Shown here: one piece after another, positions 1 to 6,236 of the stretch
Position numbering within the stretch: position 1 is the first letter of the stretch
How the letters are laid out: each line of letters opens with the position of its first letter
Assembly: GCA_934662525.1 (NCBI GenBank)
Contig: CAKUKJ010000043.1
Coordinates: 1 to 11,140, forward strand
Direction: 5' to 3'
DNA from: an uncultured Coriobacteriales bacterium
Lineage (GTDB): Bacteria; Actinomycetota; Coriobacteriia; Coriobacteriales; UMGS124
DNA length: 11,140 nucleotides
Notes under the pieces: model-generated
What the model saw: the letters and a program-made list of their open reading frames with translations, nothing else
Database searches by the model: none
Told to the model about the DNA's origin: nothing
Made by a program: the position numbers and the translations under genes

Positions 1-1
1 G

Positions 2-1048
2 TGCAATATCCGCGAGAAGATAGTCGAGGCCATCCCCTATGGCGTGCGCACCGGCATCGCGCCTGCCATCGGCCTCATGCTGCTCAACATCGGCATCGGC
101 TCCAACGCAGGCGTCTACGACAGCAACGGCAACTGCTATTACGTGATGCGCGACTTCTTCGGCTCGCTTTCGGCCACCACCGTGGCCACCAACATGGGCG
201 ACGCCTACCCGCAGATGGTGCTCACCGTGGCCACCATGTTCCTGGGCCTGTTCGCCATCGTGCTCATGGCCAAGCGCGGCATGCGCGGCTCCGTCATCCT
301 CGGCATGCTCATCGCTTCCGTCATCTACTGGGCCGGCGAGGCCGTCTTCCTGGGCGTCGATCCGTTTGCGAGCCTGGAGAACGCCTCGTGGCTGCCCGCC
401 TTTGGCGCCATGGCCGACCTCACGCTCTTCAAGTTCAACCTTGAGACGTTCCTTCAGATGGGCTGGTTCACCGTCATCACGCTCATCATCACATTCTGCA
501 TGATCGACATGTTCGACACCATCGGCACGCTCGTGGGCACCGCCAGCCGCGCCGGCATGCTCGACGAGAACGGCAAGATGCCCCAGATGAAGCAGGCCAT
601 GCTTGCCGACTCCATCGGCACCGTCGTGGGAGCCTGCACCGGTACCTCCACCGTCACCACGTTTGTGGAGTCCGCCTCGGGCGTGGAGGCCGGCGGTCGC
701 ACGGGCCTCACGTCGCTCACCTGCGGCGTCCTGTTCCTGGCATGCATGTTCATCGCGCCCATCGCGGCCATCATCCCCGCGCCTGCCACCTCGGCCGCGC
801 TCATTTACGTGGGCGTCATCATGCTCTCCGGCCTCAAGAAGATCGACCTCGACGACCTGGACCAGGTCGTGCCCGTGGCTCTCATGCTCATCGCCATGCC
901 CGTCTCGGGCTCCATCGGCCACGCCATCGGCATCGGCCTCATCACCTTCACCGTGATGAACGTGTGCTCCGGCAAGGCCAGCAAGCAGTACATCCTGACC
1001 TACGTCATCGCCGCCATCTTCCTCGTGAAGTTCTTCCTGGTGGCGTAA
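2..1048 (+). CDS. NCS2 (AzgA-type) purine/nucleobase permease, 5' end outside window
   Basis: This is an inner-membrane purine (guanine, hypoxanthine or adenine) permease, probably a proton symporter as in other AzgA/PbuG members of NCS2. The frame is open from base 2 and begins mid-protein, so about 348 C-terminal residues are seen of a family usually 430-480 aa long. The signatures are DMFDTIGTLVG followed by GTSTVTTFVES and GVEAGGRTGLTSL, the substrate-site region of AzgA proteins. Several hydrophobic membrane helices follow, and the C-terminus is the hydrophobic LVKFFLVA. The protein ends in TAA and is followed at once by a strong intrinsic terminator. The last 12 codons plus stop recur 1,299 bp downstream beyond a two-gene cassette, so the gene's 3' end may be an insertion boundary. 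Family assignment is firm; the exact purine cannot be told. Confidence 0.93.
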   Translation, partial: CNIREKIVEAIPYGVRTGIAPAIGLMLLNIGIGSNAGVYDSNGNCYYVMRDFFGSLSATTVATNMGDAYPQMVLTVATMFLGLFAIVLMAKRGMRGSVILGMLIASVIYWAGEAVFLGVDPFASLENASWLPAFGAMADLTLFKFNLETFLQMGWFTVITLIITFCMIDMFDTIGTLVGTASRAGMLDENGKMPQMKQAMLADSIGTVVGACTGTSTVTTFVESASGVEAGGRTGLTSLTCGVLFLACMFIAPIAAIIPAPATSAALIYVGVIMLSGLKKIDLDDLDQVVPVALMLIAMPVSGSIGHAIGIGLITFTVMNVCSGKASKQYILTYVIAAIFLVKFFLVA

Positions 1049-1130
1049 GGCGCGGCCTGCTCATTCGGCGCGCAACGCGAGGCACCCCGGGCCTGCGGCA
1101 TCGTCCGCAAGGCTCGGGGCGCCTTTTCGT
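1012..1130 (+). repeat. Direct repeat copy 1: permease 3' end, stop and terminator
   Basis: These 119 bases cover the last 12 codons of the permease, its stop, the spacer and the intrinsic terminator. They align without a gap to 2311-2429 at a constant offset of 1,299 bp, with about 12 mismatches by eye (around 90% identity). Similarity stops abruptly at both ends. The two copies enclose the nucleotidyltransferase/HTH cassette. Confidence 0.93.
1081..1127 (+). terminator. Intrinsic terminator of the permease gene
   Basis: A long GC-rich hairpin runs from GGCACCCCGGGCC to GGCTCGGGGCGCC, with TGCGG pairing CCGCA next to the loop, followed directly by TTTT at 1124-1127. One A-C mismatch and one G-U pair are present. 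It lies 33 bases after the permease stop. Confidence 0.88.
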
Positions 1131-1181
1131 ATCCGATTGCCCGACAGATCTCTCAAACAGGTCTGCCATTGTCGCTTAAGA

Positions 1182-1210
1182 TTGCTTTTAACTACGTTTA
1201 TTAGTATTAT
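1182..1210 (+). promoter_or_regulatory. Predicted promoter of the cassette
   Basis: TTGCTT at 1182-1187 and TATTAT at 1205-1210 are separated by 17 bases in the most AT-rich stretch of the window. The -10 box lies inside the left arm of the 12-bp inverted repeat, so a protein bound there would occlude RNA polymerase. Confidence 0.6.
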
Positions 1211-1232
1211 TCGTTTAAATTAATACTAATAA
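1198..1232. promoter_or_regulatory. 12-bp perfect inverted repeat, likely operator
   Basis: TTATTAGTATTA (1198-1209) and TAATACTAATAA (1221-1232) are exact reverse complements separated by 11 bases. The repeat overlaps the predicted -10 box and ends 16 bases before the first ATG. Its position suggests an operator bound by the HTH protein encoded second in the cassette, as in autoregulated toxin-antitoxin operons. Binding is inferred. Confidence 0.7.
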
Positions 1233-1248
1233 GGGAAAGAGACCGTCC

Positions 1249-1779
1249 ATGCACAAGGAAAATCTCATTGAAATCCTCCAGGGCATCGACGAGGAAGCGG
1301 TTTTGCTGCTTGGGGTTTCTTCCAGCAAAGCACGCGTAATACTTGTGGGCGGCGCAGCATTCATATTGCGCGACCTCACGACACGACAAGCGACGCATGA
1401 CATCGATGTCCTCGGTGCCGATGCCGTCGTCCGAGGCATCATTGCGAACTACCCCGAAGTCAATGGCGGAGTCGCCGCTTTTGCCGACCAGATTCCCTAC
1501 AACTTCGAGGATCGGCTCGTTCGTCTCGACTTGAGCACGCAGGCAATCGACTTTTTCACACCCTCAATCGAGGACCTCGTTGTCATGAAGTTGTACGCCC
1601 AACGGCCCAACGACGTTCAAGATATCGACGGCGCAATCGCATCGGGCCTGGTAGATTGGAAGCTTCTTGAAACTCTTGTATATGGGGAAAACGAGGCGAT
1701 GGCGTCGTGTCTCGTCGAGCGGCGCTATAAGGAAATGGTACGCGCATACGAAACGGTAAAAGTGAGATGGGGACGATGA
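1249..1779 (+). CDS. DUF6036/AbiEii-like nucleotidyltransferase-fold protein
   Basis: This 176-aa protein has the minimal nucleotidyltransferase pattern: VGGAAFILR at residues 33-41 (the hG[GS] motif), THDIDV at 49-54 with acidic pair D51/D53, and RLDL with D94 as the likely third acidic residue. A downstream PSIEDLVVMKLYAQRPND stretch (105-122) is typical of AbiEii/DUF6036-type proteins. All three acidic positions are kept, so the enzyme may be active. In related toxin-antitoxin systems such proteins transfer nucleotides to tRNA or proteins. The ATG follows an AGGGAAAGAG ribosome site. It overlaps the HTH gene by ATGA, implying translational coupling. The role as toxin, antitoxin or regulator is inferred from family and context; the specific target is unknown. 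Confidence 0.8.
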   Translation: MHKENLIEILQGIDEEAVLLLGVSSSKARVILVGGAAFILRDLTTRQATHDIDVLGADAVVRGIIANYPEVNGGVAAFADQIPYNFEDRLVRLDLSTQAIDFFTPSIEDLVVMKLYAQRPNDVQDIDGAIASGLVDWKLLETLVYGENEAMASCLVERRYKEMVRAYETVKVRWGR

Positions 1780-2300
1780 ATCTCACATTCAAGGGATTTC
1801 TGCGGGGATACTGCCGTGAACTCACGGGGGTCAAAGGCGACAACTTGCAAAAGATGCTCGCCGCAGTGGTAACCGAGGCGCCTGCGGCAGCCGAAGCCGT
1901 CATGGTGTTTGCCGCCGAACAAGGCAAGGCCTTCTACCTTGCAAATCTCGCACAGGACACATGGGTTGCACAGGCATACGTCGAGTTTGTGAAAAAACTG
2001 GGCGAGGCGGACTCCCTCGAAAAGCTTCTTCAGACCGAGGAAGTCCCCGAGCGATACCGCAAAGTCTGGCTCGCATGGCTCGCACGTCGCGACGCCATCC
2101 AGAGGGACCGCCGCGTAATCTCCCTTATGCGCGACCAAACGCAGGCGGCGCTTGCAAGCAAGCAGGCGACTGCATACTCTCTCTGCAAGCAACTCGGCCT
2201 CAATCGGGGAAATTTCTATGCCTACCTCAGGGGAGATATTACAAAGGTCAGCCGAGCCACGGCCCGGCGCATTCTAGAAACTGCACGCGCCGCGCAATAG
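1776..2300 (+). CDS. HTH DNA-binding partner of the nucleotidyltransferase
   Basis: I place the start at the ATG at 1776, giving 174 aa, because it overlaps the preceding TGA as ATGA and has TGGGG close upstream. An in-frame ATG at 1767 would add three residues. The first 120 residues are mostly helical and charged with no domain I recognise. Residues 134-169 form a helix-turn-helix: YSLCKQLGLNRGNFYAYLRG, then a third helix around SRATARRIL. It is the natural candidate to bind the inverted repeat at 1198-1232. The pairing with a nucleotidyltransferase-fold protein resembles AbiE-like and other NTase toxin-antitoxin modules, but AbiEi carries its winged HTH at the N-terminus, so this is not AbiEi itself. 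DNA binding is well supported; antitoxin activity is inference. Confidence 0.78.
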   Translation: MNLTFKGFLRGYCRELTGVKGDNLQKMLAAVVTEAPAAAEAVMVFAAEQGKAFYLANLAQDTWVAQAYVEFVKKLGEADSLEKLLQTEEVPERYRKVWLAWLARRDAIQRDRRVISLMRDQTQAALASKQATAYSLCKQLGLNRGNFYAYLRGDITKVSRATARRILETARAAQ

Positions 2301-2310
2301 ATGAGAGGGT

Positions 2311-2347
2311 CGCCATCCTCCTCGTGAAGTTCTTCCTGGTGGCATAA
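2311..2347 (+). pseudogene. Displaced 3' end of the purine permease gene
   Basis: The sequence reads ILLVKFFLVA-stop, against IFLVKFFLVA-stop at the end of the permease. There is no start codon or upstream permease sequence attached. It is a non-functional tail, explained either by insertion of the cassette at the permease end or by deletion of a tandem second permease copy. Confidence 0.75.
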
Positions 2348-2380
2348 GGCGCAGCCTGCGTATTCGGAGCGCAACGTGAG

Positions 2381-2425
2381 GCGCCCCGGGTCTGCGGCAT
2401 CGTCCGCAAGGCCCGGGGCGCTTTT
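2381..2425 (+). terminator. Intrinsic terminator of the cassette (repeat copy 2)
   Basis: GCGCCCCGGG pairs perfectly with CCCGGGGCGC, with TGCGG/CCGCA nearer the loop, followed by TTTT at 2422-2425. This stem is better paired than copy 1: the A-C mismatch is G-C and the G-U pair is G-C. It serves the nucleotidyltransferase/HTH operon. Confidence 0.87.
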
Positions 2426-2460
2426 CCGTGCGGCTGTGCGGCCTGCCAGATGCACCCCGC

Positions 2461-3072
2461 CTACCTGCGCTTGTACAGCAGCTTGGATGCGCCCTTCTTA
2501 TTGACGGTCTCCACCTTGTGCACGACAAGCTCGCCCGCGTCGCCCTCGGGCATGGCGGTCAGGCGATACAGGAAACCGCCCTCGCGGTAGGAGTCCACCG
2601 CAACGCGGGCGATCGCACCTTTCGCATCGAACTCGACGACGGCGCTCTTGTCGCCAGGCTCCTTGGCGGCGCCGTCCTCCTCCACGCGCAGGCTCACGGG
2701 GCACGCCTTCGCGAAACCGCGCTTGTCCACCGGGGCGTACTCCACATGGCAGAACTTGTAGCCCGGGCTCTTCACCCCCACGCGCACATGCTCGAACGCG
2801 CCGAACGCGCAGTTGTCCACAAGCCCCTCGGCCTGGGTCATGAGGGCGTTGAGCTGGTCGATCACATTCGCAAGACAGCCGCAGTCCTCATCCGACTTGA
2901 ACACGAACACCGTGAGCGTGCCGCCGCCCTTCTTGTTGGTGCTGAGCGGCACCATGCCCTGCACGCCGCAGGGGAAAGGCGCGGTCCTCTCCTGCGTCAC
3001 TTTGGCCACGCGGTCACCCGCCAGCCGCACTTTCTCGGCCCCGAGCTTGTCGTTGCTTCCCACGAACTCCAT
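2461..3072 (-). CDS. Hypothetical 203-aa soluble protein with CxC motif
   Basis: I do not recognise this protein. The frame is open further upstream to 3159, but I choose the ATG at 3072 (MEFVGSNDKL). A GAGGAG ribosome site precedes it by 11 bases, and a good promoter lies at 3116-3145, upstream of this start but inside the longer reading. There is no signal peptide or membrane segment, so it is probably cytoplasmic. Six cysteines (35, 64, 66, 88, 108, 124), including a CxC at 64-66, could bind metal or form disulfides. The C-terminus is strongly basic. It is a single-gene unit, convergent with the cassette and divergent from the CapA-like gene. Coding status rests on length, codon bias, ribosome site and promoter; function is unknown. 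Confidence 0.7.
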   Translation of the reverse strand: MEFVGSNDKLGAEKVRLAGDRVAKVTQERTAPFPCGVQGMVPLSTNKKGGGTLTVFVFKSDEDCGCLANVIDQLNALMTQAEGLVDNCAFGAFEHVRVGVKSPGYKFCHVEYAPVDKRGFAKACPVSLRVEEDGAAKEPGDKSAVVEFDAKGAIARVAVDSYREGGFLYRLTAMPEGDAGELVVHKVETVNKKGASKLLYKRR

Positions 3073-3115
3073 CGTCTGGCACGCTCCTCTTTGCGTCGTT
3101 CGACTTTTACCGCAC

Positions 3116-3145
3116 ATCATACGAGGTCTACGGATTAACCCGCAA
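3116..3145 (-). promoter_or_regulatory. Predicted promoter of the 203-aa hypothetical gene
   Basis: Read on the minus strand, TTGCGG (3145-3140) and TATGAT (3121-3116) are spaced by 18 bases, close to sigma-A consensus. The expected transcript start is about 35 bases upstream of the chosen ATG. Confidence 0.5.
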
Positions 3146-3287
3146 CACAATCGAGACACTCCCCGATGTTCCCAGCGCGGTGTTCATACGGTGCGAGGCC
3201 TCATTGCCATGGCTTTATCCCCATTTCAAGGGACGTTGCAGAACAAGATTCCTGGGCGGGGCGGCGGCAAAAAAGGGCTAGACTTGC

Positions 3288-4676
3288 GTGCATATGAGTC
3301 ACCGAGATCTTCTCCGGCTGAAAGGACCGCTTGTGTTGCACGCTGAGCACTCCCTCGTTCGCCCAGGAGCCATAGGGCAAAGGGGGGCAGACATCGTCTC
3401 CGCTCGGGCGGGAATCAGCCGACGCGCATTCTCTGCCTGCTTGGGAGGCGCTGCCGCTGCGGCGGCGCTTTTCTGCACGGGCTGCAGGGCTGACCAACAA
3501 GGCGATCAAGACGCGGAAACGCTCGTGACCTCGGCCATCCCCAACTCGTCCGAGGAGCCTGCATCGGACTCAAGCGACGCAAGCGGCCCTATATCGGGCC
3601 AGGCGGGCCGCGTCTCGTTCTGCGCCGTGGGCGACAACCTCGCCAACGACCGCACGCTCGAGATTGCCGACATGTGGGGCGGCACGGGCGCCGGCGACGG
3701 CGTGTACGACTTCTCCCCGCTCTATCGTGAGATTGCGCCCATCGTGAGCGCCTACGACATCGCCTTCGTCAACCAGGAGACGGTCCTGGGCGGCGACACC
3801 GAATGGAGTTGGAGCGGCTATCCCAGCTACAACACACCCGACTCCATGGCCCAGGCGCTGGTAGACGCCGGATTCGACGTCGTGAGCTCCAACACGAACC
3901 ACACCTATGACTACTGGACCGGTGCCATCGAGCACATGCAGCAGCTCTGGCGCGGCTATCCCGACATCGCCTTCATCGGCAGCTACGCTGACGAGGCCGA
4001 CCGCGCCCAGGTGCGCGTGGCGCAGCGCGACGGCGTCAAGGTCGCGTTCCTCTCCTACTCCTACGGCCAAAACGCCTACGAACAGGGAGACCTCCCCAAC
4101 GACTACTACGCCGTGCCGTGGGACGCGACGGCGTTCGCCCAAGACTACGAGCGCGCGCACGAGGCGGCGGACGTCGTGGTGGTGTACATGCACGGCGGCG
4201 ACGAATACACGAACGTGCCCAACGACTGGCAGCGAGAGGTGGCCAAAACCTGCGCCGAGGCCGGCGTCGACCTCGTCATAGGCAGCCACGCCCATGTCAT
4301 CCAGAGCTTCGAGCGCATCCCGCGCGCGAACGGCGGCAAGCCGCCGATGCCGTGCGTCTACGGCCTGGGCGACTTCGTGAGCAGCTACACCGACTACCCC
4401 GAGACCGTGCTCTCCGGCATGTTCAGCTGCGACTTCGTGCTTGGGGGCAACGGGTCGGTCAGCGTCGAGAACCTCGCATGGACCCCGCTCGTGGAGTACT
4501 GGACCTACGCCGAAGACGGCACGCCCGACGACTGCGTGCGCCTCGTGAGCGGCTTGACGGCCGACGAGGCGTCGGCCGACCACCTCTTGGCAAGCTTGGG
4601 AACCGACGCCCTCGCCTGGCTAAAGGGACACACCGAAGAGGTGCTCGCGGGCTCGGGGATTGAGATACAAGACTAG
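3288..4676 (+). CDS. CapA/PgsA-family protein, Tat-exported probable lipoprotein
   Basis: This 462-aa protein resembles the CapA/PgsA calcineurin-like metallophosphoesterase family, linked to poly-gamma-glutamate capsule in some bacteria but widespread on Gram-positive surfaces. The family motifs appear in order: AVGDN (113-117), VNQET (161-165), SNTNHTYDY (201-209), YMHGGDEY (300-307), GSHAHVIQSFE (332-342) and YGLGDFVSS (358-366). A twin-arginine signal SRRAFS (44-49) precedes an alanine-rich hydrophobic stretch and a CTGC lipobox-like site (Cys66), then a Ser/Glu/Asp-rich linker. The lipobox has Cys at -3, which is unusual. The n-region of about 43 residues is long; the start may be GTG 3288 (better ribosome-site spacing) or ATG 3294. 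The thrE-type gene follows after 36 bases. No pgsB/C genes are visible, so a capsule role is unproven. Confidence 0.87.
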   Translation: MHMSHRDLLRLKGPLVLHAEHSLVRPGAIGQRGADIVSARAGISRRAFSACLGGAAAAAALFCTGCRADQQGDQDAETLVTSAIPNSSEEPASDSSDASGPISGQAGRVSFCAVGDNLANDRTLEIADMWGGTGAGDGVYDFSPLYREIAPIVSAYDIAFVNQETVLGGDTEWSWSGYPSYNTPDSMAQALVDAGFDVVSSNTNHTYDYWTGAIEHMQQLWRGYPDIAFIGSYADEADRAQVRVAQRDGVKVAFLSYSYGQNAYEQGDLPNDYYAVPWDATAFAQDYERAHEAADVVVVYMHGGDEYTNVPNDWQREVAKTCAEAGVDLVIGSHAHVIQSFERIPRANGGKPPMPCVYGLGDFVSSYTDYPETVLSGMFSCDFVLGGNGSVSVENLAWTPLVEYWTYAEDGTPDDCVRLVSGLTADEASADHLLASLGTDALAWLKGHTEEVLAGSGIEIQD

Positions 4677-4712
4677 CAGGAAACGACAAAGAGCACCCAA
4701 GGACAGATTGAA

Positions 4713-6158
4713 GTGAACGACAACCAGCAGACAGCGCCCGCAAAGCAGAAGACCCCCGGCACAGCGACCTCTGAGGCCTTGCACGACCAGAACCTCGCCG
4801 CCATCATCAACCACCTGCTCACGAGCGACCCCTCGATGCGCCATGACGCCCTCAAAAACCTCAGTATGGACTGGCACGCCACGGTCGAGGACCACGGGGA
4901 CGTGCTTGCCACCAGGGCCGACGTTGCCGCCAAATCGTCCATCGTGACGCGCGCCGGCAAAATCATGCTCTCAAGCGGCACAGGCGCCTACCGCGTGGAG
5001 GCGACCATGCAGCACGTGGGATCGCTTCTGGGTGTGAGCTGCGCCGCCGACGTCAGCCTGGTCTCCATCGACTCCACCGTCACCGACGGGCGCACGTCGT
5101 TCACCGAGGTCGTGTCGCTGCCCAAATGCGGCGTGAACACCGAGCGCATCCAGCTCATGGAGCGCTTCCTCGACGAGCTTGAGGCAAACCTCGACAAGCT
5201 CACGGTGAACGACGTGCACAAGATGCTCGATGAGATCGAGCACCGCAAGCCCCGCTACACCGCCTGGCAGCTTGGCCTGGCCTCCGGCTTTGCCTGTTTC
5301 GCCTTCGTGTTTTTGCTCGGCGGAGGCATCATCGAGATGCTGGGCGCGCTCATCGGCGCGGGTTTCGGCAACTTCATGCGCGTGTCGCTGGGGCGGCGTC
5401 ACTTCAACCACTTTGGGTCGAACATGGTGTCGGTCGCCCTTGCCGGCATCCTCTACTTGGGCACGCTCGGGATCCTGTCGCTCTTCATCCCCGACGCGTT
5501 CCAGCACGAGGCCGGCTACATCGGCGCGCTGCTCTTCGTCATCCCGGGCTTCCCGCTCATCACGAGCGGCCTTGACTTCGCCAAGTTCCGCTTCGCCTCG
5601 GGCGTGCAGCGCCTCACCTACGCAGGCACCATCGTGTTCCTTGCGACCATCGTGGGCTGGATCGTCGCCATGATCGTGGGGTTCACGCCCAACGAGTTTG
5701 CCCCGCAAGGGCTCGACCCCGTCTCGACATGCCTGCTGCGCTGCCTCATGAGCTGGGTGGGGGTCTTCGGCTTCTCCATCATGTTCAACTCCACGCCACG
5801 CATGGCATTCACGGCGGCATGCATCGGCCTCGTGGCCAACACGACGCGCCTGGAGCTCATCGACCTCGCAAGCATGCCGCCCGAGGCGGCCGCGCTCATC
5901 GGCGCTCTAATCGCAGGACTGCTCGCGTCGGTGGTGGGCCTCAAGATGACGTTGCCGCGCATCAGCCTCACCGTGCCGTCCATCGTCATCATGGTGCCGG
6001 GCCTGTACCTGTACCGTGCGATGTACTACCTGGGCATCCTTGACGCAGGAAACGCCCTGTCGTGGGGCCTGCGCGCCATGATTATCATCTTCTGCCTGCC
6101 CATCGGCCTGGCCCTGGCACGCATGCTGACCGACAAGAGCTGGAGGTACGACGGGTAG
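4713..6158 (+). CDS. thrE: ThrE-family threonine/serine exporter
   Basis: This is a 481-aa fused exporter of the ThrE family, matching the length of Corynebacterium glutamicum ThrE (about 490 aa); in other bacteria the two halves are the separate proteins YjjP and YjjB. The hydrophilic N-terminal domain contains the family hallmark GTGAYRVE (89-96). From about residue 190 onward there are around ten hydrophobic helices, ending with VPGLYLYRAMYYLG in the YjjB-like half. It exports threonine or serine from the cytoplasm using the membrane gradient. The start is GTG, with AAGGA at 4699-4703 and nine bases of spacing. Only 36 bases separate it from the CapA-like gene and no terminator lies between, so co-transcription is likely. 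I saw no clear terminator before the convergent gene at 6237. The transported substrate is inferred from the family. Confidence 0.9.
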   Translation: MNDNQQTAPAKQKTPGTATSEALHDQNLAAIINHLLTSDPSMRHDALKNLSMDWHATVEDHGDVLATRADVAAKSSIVTRAGKIMLSSGTGAYRVEATMQHVGSLLGVSCAADVSLVSIDSTVTDGRTSFTEVVSLPKCGVNTERIQLMERFLDELEANLDKLTVNDVHKMLDEIEHRKPRYTAWQLGLASGFACFAFVFLLGGGIIEMLGALIGAGFGNFMRVSLGRRHFNHFGSNMVSVALAGILYLGTLGILSLFIPDAFQHEAGYIGALLFVIPGFPLITSGLDFAKFRFASGVQRLTYAGTIVFLATIVGWIVAMIVGFTPNEFAPQGLDPVSTCLLRCLMSWVGVFGFSIMFNSTPRMAFTAACIGLVANTTRLELIDLASMPPEAAALIGALIAGLLASVVGLKMTLPRISLTVPSIVIMVPGLYLYRAMYYLGILDAGNALSWGLRAMIIIFCLPIGLALARMLTDKSWRYDG

Positions 6159-6236
6159 AAGCGTCTGGGGCGGCCGGCAAGCGGGGGTGAGAACAAAGTG
6201 CCGACCGCTCCCTATACCCACCGCCCGGCCATGCGA

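Larger units (their letters stand above)
1131..2310 (+). other. Two-gene cassette bounded by direct repeats (possible insertion)
   Basis: This is the segment between the two repeat copies. It holds its own AT-rich promoter, a nucleotidyltransferase gene and an overlapping HTH gene, with the second repeat supplying a terminator 80 bases after the last stop. GC is lower than in the neighbours: 60-base lines counted by hand range from about 47 to 62%, against about 65% in the permease, and the promoter region 1181-1232 is only about 17%. No integrase or transposase is present. That it arrived as a unit is inference. Confidence 0.55.
2311..2429 (+). repeat. Direct repeat copy 2, downstream of the cassette
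   Basis: This is the second copy of the permease-end sequence, starting 11 bases after the HTH gene stop. About 107 of 119 positions match copy 1 at 1012-1130. The differences are scattered, including GCG to GCA before the stop and one TTC to CTC codon, so the duplication is not recent or the copies come from different strains. Confidence 0.93.

Noticed and set aside
1961..2347. 128-aa frame ending in ILLVKFFLVA, as if fusing a new protein to the permease tail
   Set aside because: Most of it is the out-of-frame shadow of the HTH gene; only the last 11-12 codons are the displaced permease end.
3570..4583. 337-aa open frame antisense to the CapA-like gene
   Set aside because: Same shadow composition, no motifs, and the plus strand carries all CapA motifs in order.
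4971..5708. 245-aa open frame antisense to thrE
   Set aside because: Charged, low-complexity shadow of a well-supported membrane protein.
6159..6236. Bidirectional terminator between the convergent genes
   Set aside because: GC-rich with weak GGCCGG/CCGGCC symmetry, but no clear stem followed by a T-run on either strand.
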